From Tabrizicola sp. (GTDB taxonomy: Bacteria > Pseudomonadota > Alphaproteobacteria > Rhodobacterales > Rhodobacteraceae): a DNA stretch of 55,273 bases. A program made the translations under genes and the position numbers. Below the pieces are notes generated by a model, which was not told where the DNA came from, ran no database searches, and was given only the letters and a program-made list of their open reading frames with translations. Positions 40,408-48,055 of the stretch are shown one piece after another. Numbering within the stretch: the first letter of the stretch is position 1; each line of letters starts with the position of its first letter. The stretch lies in NCBI RefSeq assembly GCF_016792905.1, contig NZ_JAEULP010000003.1:1-55273 (forward strand), written 5' to 3'.

Positions 40408-40462
40408 GTCCGCGACCAACCCATTGAAATCATTAACCCGAAAAATCTGTCCACCGTGGACA
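40408..40462 (-). repeat. Copy B of the dispersed repeat carrying the hemH terminator
   Basis: Directly after the hemH stop on the minus strand, TGTCCA-CGG-TGGACA and ATTTTT form an intrinsic terminator. The 55 bases align without gaps to 22286-22340 after argG (49 identical). Copy B is also the boundary between hemH and the less GC-rich nuclease gene. Confidence 0.85.
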
Positions 40463-40463
40463 C

Positions 40464-41546
40464 TTATCTCGCCCGCAGCAACCACCCCGCCAGATTCTCC
40501 TCGATCACCGCCACCAGCGCCCTGATATGGGCAGGCTGGTCGTTCAGGCAGGGGATGTAGGTGAAGACCTCCCCCCCCGCATGCAGGAAGGCCTCCCGGA
40601 TCTCGCCGTTGATCTCCTCCAGCGTCTCGATGCAGTCGGCGGAGAACGCCGGGGCCATCACCGCGATCCGCTTCTTCCCCGCCTTCGCCAGCGCCGCCAC
40701 ATGTTCGACCGTATAGGGTCGCAGCCATTCTTCCGGCCCGAAGACCGACTGGAAGCTGGTGTCGATCGACCCCTTCTCCCACCCCAGCCTCTCCCGCAGC
40801 AAACGCGAGGTCTTCTGGCACTGGCAATGGTAGGGGTCCCCCTCCCGCAGATACCGCTGCGGCATCCCGTGGTAGCTGGCGACAAGTACGTCCGGCCGGT
40901 GATCCAGCGTCGCATAGGCTGCCTCGACCGACCCGGCCAGCGCGTCGATGTAGAGCGGGTGGTCGAAATACTCGGCGACGGTCCGCACGGCGGGCTGCCG
41001 CTTCTCCTGCATCAGGGCGCGGAAGAACTGGTCGTTCGCGGTGGCCGAGGTCGCCCCGGCGTAGTGGGGGTAGAGCGGGAAGAACAGGATCTTCTCGCAC
41101 CCCGCCGCGACCATCGCCCTGACCTTCGCCTCGGTCGAGGGGTTGCCGTAGCGCATGCAGAAATCGACCATCACCTCCGCCCCGTGCCTTTCAGCCAGTA
41201 CCGCTGCAATCGCCGCCGTCTGAGCCTTGGTGATGGTCAGAAGCGGGCTTTCGTCCAGGTCCTCATTCCAGATCAGCTTGTAATTCGCCCCCGAGGTGAA
41301 GGGCCGCTTCGACAGGATCACCAGCTGCAACAGCGGCTGCCATTTCCAGCTGGGATAGTCGACCACCCGCTTGTCCGACAGGAACTCGCCCAGATAGCGC
41401 CGCATCGACCAGTAGTCGTAGCCGTCCGGCGTGCCGAGGTTGGCGAGCAGCACCCCCACCCGCGGCGCGCGGACCTGCGGATGGTCTACGGGGGCATGGG
41501 CCAGGCGGCCCTGGCCGGGGGTGACGGTGGTCTCGGGTCCCTGCAT
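40464..41546 (-). CDS. hemH: Ferrochelatase
   Basis: This 360-residue enzyme inserts iron into protoporphyrin IX in the last step of haem synthesis. Seen are VGVLLANLGTPD at the start of the domain, the M-ring-binding ADYP-like FFPLYPHYAGATSA (about 165-178), the active-site histidine in LVASYHGMPQRY, and FQSVFGPEEWLRPYT with the conserved glutamate, then PAFSADCIETLEEI. The start at ATG 41546 (MQGPETT) is chosen with GGGAAGA upstream; ATG 41561 is possible. The frame to 41696 is extension. Confidence 0.95.
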   Translation of the reverse strand: MQGPETTVTPGQGRLAHAPVDHPQVRAPRVGVLLANLGTPDGYDYWSMRRYLGEFLSDKRVVDYPSWKWQPLLQLVILSKRPFTSGANYKLIWNEDLDESPLLTITKAQTAAIAAVLAERHGAEVMVDFCMRYGNPSTEAKVRAMVAAGCEKILFFPLYPHYAGATSATANDQFFRALMQEKRQPAVRTVAEYFDHPLYIDALAGSVEAAYATLDHRPDVLVASYHGMPQRYLREGDPYHCQCQKTSRLLRERLGWEKGSIDTSFQSVFGPEEWLRPYTVEHVAALAKAGKKRIAVMAPAFSADCIETLEEINGEIREAFLHAGGEVFTYIPCLNDQPAHIRALVAVIEENLAGWLLRAR

Positions 41547-41598
41547 GGCGGTTCTTCCCATTGGTTCAAGGCGGGACATAAGGGTTGGACGGGCCGGG

Positions 41599-42435
41599 TC
41601 AACCATCTTTGGGCAAGGGCTTCTCCGGCACGCCCAGGGCATCCGCCAGCCGGGCCCTGGCCGATCCCGGTCGCAAGGGCCGTTGCTGGCTTTCATGCGG
41701 GGCCCAGCCGGTGAGGAACACCAGCTCCACCGTTGCCTTCAACCGGCCCTCGGAGGTACTGTAGCTACCGGCGTATATACGGGCGGCCTCGGCGAGGACC
41801 GCACGCCGGGTGAAGTGACGCAGCCGCCCGGTCAGGGCATTGGTCTCGCCAGCGGCGCGGAGGTCGGACAGGAGGGCAGGAAAGCTCTGATATTCCACCG
41901 TCTGCACCAGGCTGTCGGCGACCGGCAGGGCAAACCCGGCCCGTTGCATCAGCGCGCCGAGGTCGCGGATTTCGCCCATCGGGAGGACCCGGGGCGAAAG
42001 TCCGCCGGTCACTGACGCTTCGGCCTCTGCCAGCGCGGCGCGGAGTTCCTGAAGGCTGCGGCCACCGGGAAGCACCGCAAGGAACAACCCGTCGGGTTTC
42101 AAGGCCCTGCGGCACTGCACGAGTTGACCGATGGGGTCGTTGGCCCAGTGGAGAGACATCGCGTGCACGACAAGATCGTGCGCGCCAGCTTCGAGAGCGA
42201 TCAGATCGTCGTCCGCAACGACGGAGGCCGACGCCAGTTCACGGAAAATCTCGTGGAATCCGGTCACGACGGCCGGTGCCGTAAACCTTCTGTTAACCTC
42301 ACTCAGTCTCTCCTGAAGGTCGGACAGGGCGAGATGGTGCAGGAACAGCGCTTCCGCATGGCCGGGCAGGCTTCGCCCTCGCTCGCGGTGGCGGATCAGG
42401 GCCGCACGGTCGGTCAGGATCATAGGCTGGGTCAT
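41599..42435 (-). CDS. Class I SAM-dependent methyltransferase (BioC/NDUFAF5-like)
   Basis: This 278-residue protein has the pattern of the alphaproteobacterial methyltransferase family related to NDUFAF5: FLHHLALSDLQERLSEVNRRF (about 31-51), HDLVVHAMSLHWANDP (about 86-101), then ALKPDGLFLAVLPGG. The glycine-rich SAM loop is weak (PAVVTGFHEIF). It ends 52 bases before hemH on the same strand. Function could be hydroxylase/methyl transfer in complex I assembly, by homology only. Confidence 0.78.
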   Translation of the reverse strand: MTQPMILTDRAALIRHRERGRSLPGHAEALFLHHLALSDLQERLSEVNRRFTAPAVVTGFHEIFRELASASVVADDDLIALEAGAHDLVVHAMSLHWANDPIGQLVQCRRALKPDGLFLAVLPGGRSLQELRAALAEAEASVTGGLSPRVLPMGEIRDLGALMQRAGFALPVADSLVQTVEYQSFPALLSDLRAAGETNALTGRLRHFTRRAVLAEAARIYAGSYSTSEGRLKATVELVFLTGWAPHESQQRPLRPGSARARLADALGVPEKPLPKDG

Positions 42436-42458
42436 CGGGCGAAGATTAGGAGGGCCGG

Positions 42459-43181
42459 ATGGGATTGCAAGGCGCGCTGCATGTGCTTTATCCGCCGCAA
42501 TGCATTTCCTGCGCGGCGCCGGTTCAAAGCGACTTCGGACTTTGCGCCGACTGCTGGCGCGAGACGGCCTTCATCTCCGGCCTCGTCTGCGACCAGTGCG
42601 GCGTGCCCTTGCCGGGGCAGGACAGCAGCGAACGGGTGCGCTGCGATGACTGCATGACCATCGCCCGCCCCTGGGAACGGGGCCGCGCCGCGCTGATGTA
42701 CCGCGACAACGGACGACGGCTGGTGCTGGCATTGAAACACGGCGACCGGATGGACCTCGCGCGCCCGGCCTCGGCCTGGATGCTCAAGGCAGCCGCTCCG
42801 ATCCTGCAACCGGGTATGCTGGCGGTGCCGGTGCCGCTGCACTGGATGCGTCTTTTCCGGCGGCGGTTCAACCAGGCGGCTCTGCTGTCCCGCGCCATCG
42901 CCAGGGCTGCGGGGCTGGACCATTGCCCGGACGCGCTGACCCGCAAACGATCGACCGGCAGCCAGGAGGGCAAGACGCGGGACGCCCGCTTTGCCAATCT
43001 CGTCGGTGCCTTCGCCGTGCCCGTGACACGGGAGAAGCGGGTAGCGGGGCGGGACATCCTGCTGGTCGATGACGTGATGACCTCGGGCGCGACCTTTGCC
43101 GCCGCGACCGAGGCGATCATGGCGGCAGGGGCGCGGTCGGTTTCGGTCCTGAGCCTGGCGCGCGTTGCGAAAGACGGTTGA
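42459..43181 (+). CDS. comF: ComF family phosphoribosyltransferase-like protein
   Basis: This 240-residue protein has an N-terminal double zinc-ribbon (CISC, CADC, CDQC, CDDC pairs between about 15 and 66) and a C-terminal phosphoribosyltransferase fold with LLVDDVMTSGATF (about 204-216). ComF proteins are linked to DNA uptake and gene-transfer-agent or natural competence pathways. GGAGGG precedes the ATG. It is divergent from the methyltransferase with 23 bases between. Confidence 0.93.
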   Translation: MGLQGALHVLYPPQCISCAAPVQSDFGLCADCWRETAFISGLVCDQCGVPLPGQDSSERVRCDDCMTIARPWERGRAALMYRDNGRRLVLALKHGDRMDLARPASAWMLKAAAPILQPGMLAVPVPLHWMRLFRRRFNQAALLSRAIARAAGLDHCPDALTRKRSTGSQEGKTRDARFANLVGAFAVPVTREKRVAGRDILLVDDVMTSGATFAAATEAIMAAGARSVSVLSLARVAKDG

Positions 43182-43192
43182 ATCCCTATATT
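43165..43192 (+). promoter_or_regulatory. Putative promoter of grxC inside the end of comF
   Basis: TTGCGA (43165-43170), 16 bases, TATATT (43187-43192) lies 23 bases before the grxC ATG and overlaps the comF stop region. Confidence 0.45.
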
Positions 43193-43214
43193 CGGGGCCG
43201 AGAGAGGTGCCCTG

Positions 43215-43472
43215 ATGCGTCCCGTCGAAATCTACACGACCCCCTTCTGCGGCTATTGCGCCATGGCCAAGCGGCTTCTGGACCGCAAGAGCGTGGCCTA
43301 TCGCGAGATCGACGTCAGCGCCGACCCTGACCTGCGTGCAACGATGGTGCAGCGGGCGAACGGGCGGCGGACCGTGCCGCAGATCTTCATCGGGGCAACC
43401 CATGTCGGCGGGTCGGATGACCTGCACGCGCTGGACCATTCCGGCAAACTTGACGCGATGCTGGCCGAGTGA
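43215..43472 (+). CDS. grxC: Glutaredoxin 3
   Basis: This 85-residue glutaredoxin reduces disulfides with glutathione. The active site is CGYC (Cys12 and Cys15), with the TVPQIFIG cis-proline segment (about 54-61) and GGSDDLHAL glutathione-binding stretch. GAGAGG precedes the ATG. Its stop overlaps the nitrilase-family start. Confidence 0.95.
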   Translation: MRPVEIYTTPFCGYCAMAKRLLDRKSVAYREIDVSADPDLRATMVQRANGRRTVPQIFIGATHVGGSDDLHALDHSGKLDAMLAE

Positions 43473-44302
43473 TGCGAGCAGCGCTGGTCCAGTTGAACGT
43501 TTCGGACGATCCGGCGGCGAACCTGCCGGAGACCGTCGGGTTCATCCGGCAGGCCATGGCGCAAGGCGCAGGCTTCGTGCTGACGCCAGAGATGACGAAC
43601 GGGCTGTCTTCCAGCCGGGCCCATCAGCGGGCGGTGTTCCGGCACGAGGAGGACGACGAAACGCTCGCTTCGCTGCGGGCCGAGGCGAAGGCGGCGCGGA
43701 TCTGGCTCTTGATCGGCTCTCTGGGCGTGCTGACCCATGACGCGGACGGCCGCTTTGCCAACCGCAGTTTTCTGATCGGGCCGGACGGCGACATCGTGGC
43801 CCGTTACGACAAGATCCACATGTTCGACGTGAACGTCTCGCCGACCGAGGTCTATCGTGAAAGCGAGGGCTACCGGCCCGGTGCGCGGGCGGTGGTGGCT
43901 GAAACGCCCCTCGCAAGAATCGGCATGACGGTCTGCTACGACGTGCGGTTTCCGGCGCTCTATCGCCGTCTGGCGCAGGGTGGGGCGCAGGTGATCGCGG
44001 TGCCTGCGGCCTTCAACCACATCACTGGTGCTGCGCATTGGGAAACCCTACTGCGCGCCCGGGCGATCGAAACGGGGTGCTTCGTGCTGGCACCGGCGCA
44101 GACCGGCTTCCACCCGGAAGCGAATGGCAAGGGGCGCAAGACGCACGGGCATTCGCTGGCCATCGCGCCCTGGGGGGAAGTGCTGGCCGATGCGGGGATG
44201 GAACCGGGGGTGACGATCGTTGACCTCGACCTGACCGACGTGGACAAGGCGCGGGGCAGGGTGCCGTCGCTGTCGCATGACCGGGGCTTCGACGGGCCAT
44301 GA
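43472..44302 (+). CDS. Carbon-nitrogen hydrolase family protein
   Basis: This 276-residue nitrilase-superfamily enzyme has the catalytic triad Glu40 (TPEMTNG), Lys114 (YDKIHMFDV) and Cys155 (VCYDVRFP), all intact. The grxC-adjacent alphaproteobacterial branch (Nit1/Nit2-like) probably hydrolyses deaminated glutathione, i.e. a metabolite-repair role, by homology. ATG 43472 or the GTG at 43469 may be used. The stop overlaps the MarR gene start by ATGA. Confidence 0.9.
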   Translation: MRAALVQLNVSDDPAANLPETVGFIRQAMAQGAGFVLTPEMTNGLSSSRAHQRAVFRHEEDDETLASLRAEAKAARIWLLIGSLGVLTHDADGRFANRSFLIGPDGDIVARYDKIHMFDVNVSPTEVYRESEGYRPGARAVVAETPLARIGMTVCYDVRFPALYRRLAQGGAQVIAVPAAFNHITGAAHWETLLRARAIETGCFVLAPAQTGFHPEANGKGRKTHGHSLAIAPWGEVLADAGMEPGVTIVDLDLTDVDKARGRVPSLSHDRGFDGP

Positions 44303-44742
44303 GCGCCGAGAAGGCCGACGACATCGCGGTGGCCCTGTTCGGCGAGCTGTTCATGGCCGACCAGCTGGCACGGAACCGCATCTCGAAGGTGCTGCCGAAG
44401 GGGATGGAACTGTCGCATTTCAGCGTGTTGAACCATCTGGCGAGGGTGGGTGAGGAACGGACCCCGGCACAGCTTGCGAAGTCGTTCCACGTTACCCGGG
44501 GCGCGATGACCAACACGCTGAACAAGCTCGAATGGGCGGGGCATGTGCATATCCGCCCCGATTGGGAGGATGCGCGGCAGAAGTTCGTCGCGATCAGCCC
44601 AAGCGGCCGGGCGGCGCGCGAGGCGGCATTGGCGGGCGTTGTGCCGCTGATCGCCGAGGTTGTGCAGGCCGTGGGCGCCGAGCGGGTGCGGGCGCTCCTT
44701 CCCGTGCTGCGCGAGCTGCGGATCAAGCTGGAAGACGGCTGA
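44299..44742 (+). CDS. MarR family transcriptional regulator
   Basis: This 147-residue protein has the MarR winged-helix pattern: LSHFSVLNHLARVGEERTPAQLAKSFHVTRGAMTNTLNKLEWAGHV at about 38-83 (recognition helix RGAMTNTLNKLE) and a wing with EDARQKFVAISPSGR. It is translationally coupled to the hydrolase gene. Its ligand and targets are unknown. Confidence 0.92.
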   Translation: MSAEKADDIAVALFGELFMADQLARNRISKVLPKGMELSHFSVLNHLARVGEERTPAQLAKSFHVTRGAMTNTLNKLEWAGHVHIRPDWEDARQKFVAISPSGRAAREAALAGVVPLIAEVVQAVGAERVRALLPVLRELRIKLEDG

Positions 44743-44864
44743 CCCTTCGGGTCATGTCCGAAATGCCATAGGTTCCGTCGTTCGGGCCGCAGGGCTGCCA
44801 ATAGGCCTTGCCCTGCCCGCCGTATCTTCGCATAGACTGTGCCGGTATCCTGGACCCGGTCAAC

Positions 44865-46967
44865 ATGCAGCCTTCGCCTCGCTTCCTGCTTTCGTCGCTT
44901 GCCCTGGGCACGGCGCTCTCTACCGCGCCCGCCCTGGCGGAGATGACCGGAACGCTGAACATGAACGGCGTAACCGGCCTGATCGACATGCCCTCGGGCG
45001 ATGCGCAGAAGGATGCGACCTTCTCCTTCAGCATGGGCGTCGTCGGCCCGATCACCCGCACGACGCTGAGCTTTCAAGCGAGCGAGCGGCTTTCGGCGTC
45101 CTTCCGGTTCCAGACCTGGCGCGACTGGGACACCCTTATTCCCGGCGACGACAAGGAAACCGACCGCAGCATCGACCTGCGCTACCAGGTGCTGAAGGAA
45201 AGCAGGTTCGTGCCTGCGCTGACCATCGGGCTGCAGGACCTGACGGGGAAGGGGTTGTTCTCCTCGGAATATGTCGCGGCGACCAAGACCTTCGGCGACA
45301 AGTTGAAGGTAACGGCAGGTCTCGGATGGGGACGGCTGGGCAGCTATGGCGGGATCGGTACACCGTTCGGCAACCGGCCCCCGGTCAGCCCGACCGGCAC
45401 GCCCAACGCCGACCAGTGGTTCCGCGGCGAGGCGGCGCCTTTCGCGGGGGTCGAATACAAGATCAACGACTACTGGACGATCAAGGGCGAGTATTCCTCG
45501 GACGCCTATCTGTTGGAAGACGACGAGCGCGGCCTGATCGAACGCGACAGCCCGTTCAATTTTGGCGTCGAATACCAGCGCAGCCCGAACATGCGCTTCG
45601 GGGCCTATTCGCTGTATGGCTCGGAATTTGCGCTTGCCTTCCACATCATCCTTGACCCGAAAAGCCGGGCGACCGGCGGCGTGGTCGGTCCGGCCCCGGC
45701 TCCGGTCAAGGCGCGTCCGTCCCGGTCGGCCGATCCGGATGCCTATGACGGCGGCTGGGTGACGCAGGCGGATGCCGGGCCGATCCTGCGCGAGAATCTG
45801 GCCAAGCGGCTGGCGGCAGACGGAATTGCGGTGGAAGACCTTGCCTACACCGCGACGACGGTTCAGGTCCGTATCCGCAATGGCCGGATCGACGCCGGCT
45901 CGCAGGCCATTGGCCGCACGGCCCGCGCGCTCAGCCATGTGATGCCGGCCTCGGTCGAGGTGTTCGAGATCGTGCCCGTGGTGAACGGCATCGGTGCCTC
46001 GAAGATCACCATCCGGCGCAGCGACCTGGAGTCGCTGGAATACACCGCCGACAACGCAACGCTCCTGCGTGAACGGGTGACTGTCACCGATGCCGGTCCG
46101 GTTCCGGATTATTCTCTGGGCGACGAGGGGCTGTACCCGAAGTTCCGCTGGAGCCTTCGCCCCGTGCTTCGCCTGCCCGAACCACGGAAAGGCGATGTGG
46201 GGCTTCGGTTGTCCGGCACCTATGACATTGCTCCCGGCCTGGTGATCTCTGGCGCAATCTACAAGGAACTGGCCAGCAATCGCGACGGAGGTGCGGTTTC
46301 GACCTCTCCCCTGCAGCACGTTCGCACGGACGGATCGCTGTACAACGAATTCGGCGACCCGGCCCTGGAGCGGCTGACCTTTGCCTGGTATGCCCGGCCC
46401 GCCCCGGATTTCTATTCGCGCGTGACCGTCGGCTACCTGGAACGGATGCATGCCGGGATCTCGGGAGAGGTGCTGTGGAAGCCCGTCGACAGCCAGCTCG
46501 CCCTTGGGGTCGAACTGAACTACACCAAGCAGCGCGATACGGACGGCGGTTTCGGCTTCGGCGAATACGACTATGACGTCGTGACCGGCCATGTCTCGGC
46601 CTATTACGATTTCGGCAACGGCTATCTGGGCGAGCTGGACGTGGGCCGCTACCTTGCGGGTGATGTCGGCGCGACGATCTCGCTCGACCGGGTGTTTGCC
46701 AACGGCTGGCGGGTCGGTGCCTTTGCGACCGTTACCGATGTCAGCGCGGCCGACTATGGCGAAGGCGGTTTTGACAAAGGCGTTCGCTTCACCATTCCGC
46801 TGAACTGGGCGATGGGAACGGACAGCCGACGGGGCTTCGGCATGACCTTCCGGCCCACGGGCGGCGATGGCGGGGCACGGGTCGACGTCGATGGCCGCCT
46901 GTATGAATCGATTCGGGATTATCACACCGATGGGCTCGATCCCGATTGGGGCAGGGTCTGGCGGTGA
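44865..46967 (+). CDS. yjbH: YjbH domain outer-membrane exopolysaccharide protein
   Basis: This 700-residue protein has a signal peptide (about 1-25) and the YjbH pattern: GTLNMNGVTGLIDMPSGDAQKDATF near 28-52, many alternating beta strands suggesting a porin-like barrel in the outer membrane, and a terminal region with RDYHTDGLDPDW. In enterobacteria the yjbEFGH/gfc genes support extracellular polysaccharide secretion. ATG 44865 is the signal-peptide start. The stop overlaps the yjbF start by GTGA. Confidence 0.88.
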   Translation: MQPSPRFLLSSLALGTALSTAPALAEMTGTLNMNGVTGLIDMPSGDAQKDATFSFSMGVVGPITRTTLSFQASERLSASFRFQTWRDWDTLIPGDDKETDRSIDLRYQVLKESRFVPALTIGLQDLTGKGLFSSEYVAATKTFGDKLKVTAGLGWGRLGSYGGIGTPFGNRPPVSPTGTPNADQWFRGEAAPFAGVEYKINDYWTIKGEYSSDAYLLEDDERGLIERDSPFNFGVEYQRSPNMRFGAYSLYGSEFALAFHIILDPKSRATGGVVGPAPAPVKARPSRSADPDAYDGGWVTQADAGPILRENLAKRLAADGIAVEDLAYTATTVQVRIRNGRIDAGSQAIGRTARALSHVMPASVEVFEIVPVVNGIGASKITIRRSDLESLEYTADNATLLRERVTVTDAGPVPDYSLGDEGLYPKFRWSLRPVLRLPEPRKGDVGLRLSGTYDIAPGLVISGAIYKELASNRDGGAVSTSPLQHVRTDGSLYNEFGDPALERLTFAWYARPAPDFYSRVTVGYLERMHAGISGEVLWKPVDSQLALGVELNYTKQRDTDGGFGFGEYDYDVVTGHVSAYYDFGNGYLGELDVGRYLAGDVGATISLDRVFANGWRVGAFATVTDVSAADYGEGGFDKGVRFTIPLNWAMGTDSRRGFGMTFRPTGGDGGARVDVDGRLYESIRDYHTDGLDPDWGRVWR

Positions 46968-47653
46968 CTTCGATGCTGAAACTTGCCGCCGCCCTTGCTG
47001 TCATTGGCATGCTCGCCGGATGCGGGTCGGAAAAGACCGGGCCGAGCCCGTTCGTCTCGGCCCTGGGTGCCATGGCGAAGAACACGGTTTCCAAGGTCAA
47101 GGGTGGCAAGACCGAAGAAACGACCGACGGCACGGTGAAAACTCCTGCGGAACGGCGTGCTGCCCTGGAAAAGGCCGGAAAGCCGATCCTTCGCGTGTCG
47201 TCCAAGACTTTGGGCCAGAACGCCTTCGTTACCGTCATTGATACCAAGGACGACGTCCTGACCTGGAAGACCCGGGACGGGGCGACGTTCTCCCAGCGCA
47301 ATGGGGTGCTGATCCAGACCCGCGGGCTTGGCCCTGATCTGATGTCGGCGCAGGCGCCCTCGGTCGGCCAGCTTTTGGCAGCCGGGACCAGCTACCAGCG
47401 CATCTACTACTTCCTTGGCGATGACGATCAGGGGACGCGGCGGACGTATGACTGCTCGACCGCCATCGTCGGCAAGGAAACCATCGAGATTGTCGGGCGC
47501 AGCCACACGACGACCCATGTGACAGAGACCTGCGAAAGACCGCTTGGAAAGCTGTCCAATGACTACTGGATCGAGGGGTCATCGATTCGGAAGTCGCGGC
47601 AATGGGTAAGTGGCATGATCGGCTATATCGATTTCGAGCGCGTGATCGACTGA
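46964..47653 (+). CDS. yjbF: YjbF (GfcB)-family lipoprotein
   Basis: This 229-residue lipoprotein (lipobox LAGC) carries the YjbF/GfcB-type domain, with RNGVLIQTRGLGPDLMSAQ near 111-129, a YFLGDDDQGTRRTYDC stretch and a C-terminal YWIE...SRQWVSGMIGYIDFE. GTG 46964 overlaps the yjbH stop; ATG 46973 is an alternative. It should act with YjbH in polysaccharide secretion. YjbE and YjbG homologues are not recognised next to it. Confidence 0.87.
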   Translation: MTSMLKLAAALAVIGMLAGCGSEKTGPSPFVSALGAMAKNTVSKVKGGKTEETTDGTVKTPAERRAALEKAGKPILRVSSKTLGQNAFVTVIDTKDDVLTWKTRDGATFSQRNGVLIQTRGLGPDLMSAQAPSVGQLLAAGTSYQRIYYFLGDDDQGTRRTYDCSTAIVGKETIEIVGRSHTTTHVTETCERPLGKLSNDYWIEGSSIRKSRQWVSGMIGYIDFERVID

Positions 47654-47812
47654 CCGAATGCTTGCGCGCCCACGTCGGGTCGGCCCGGATCGGACGAAAC
47701 TGATGCAATTTCCGCGCAACTTCGGCTATTGTTGAGTCACGCACCGATGATCGGCTGCGGAATTCCGGTACTGCGCCTATCTTCAGACATGGCCCCACAG
47801 CAGGAGGGCACC

Positions 47813-48028
47813 ATGAAGCTATTGACCGCATTCGCACTGTCCGCTGCTCTGGTCGCATCTTCGGCCCAGGCCGGTGGCCCGGTTGTCGTCGTCGAGGAAG
47901 AGGAGCCGGTGGTCGCGGAGAAACCTGCGTCGAGCACCGGAATTCTGCCTTGGCTGGCGGTGCCGTTGATCCTGTGCATTGTCATGTGCGGCTCGGACGA
48001 CGAAGAGGCAGCGCCGCCGCCACCCTGA
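47813..48028 (+). CDS. Small exported membrane protein with acidic tail, unknown
   Basis: This 71-residue protein has a signal or signal-anchor (about 1-20, ending AQAGG), an acidic valine-rich segment (VVVVEEEEPVV), a hydrophobic helix with WLAVPLILCIVMC (about 47-59) and an acidic DDEEAAPPPP end. CAGGAGGG precedes the ATG. It lies downstream of yjbH-yjbF and may take the place of YjbE, but similarity is only in size and layout. Confidence 0.65.
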   Translation: MKLLTAFALSAALVASSAQAGGPVVVVEEEEPVVAEKPASSTGILPWLAVPLILCIVMCGSDDEEAAPPPP

Positions 48029-48055
48029 CCGGCAAAAGCAGGCGCCCGTGCGAGG

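Noticed and set aside
40314-40463. tRNA or att site at the nuclease gene boundary
   Set aside because: No cloverleaf or direct repeat at the other boundary was found; only the terminator repeat is present.
44022-46925. Antisense ORF of 967 codons opposite the nitrilase, MarR and yjbH genes
   Set aside because: It spans three plus-strand genes with clear families and has no recognisable domain.
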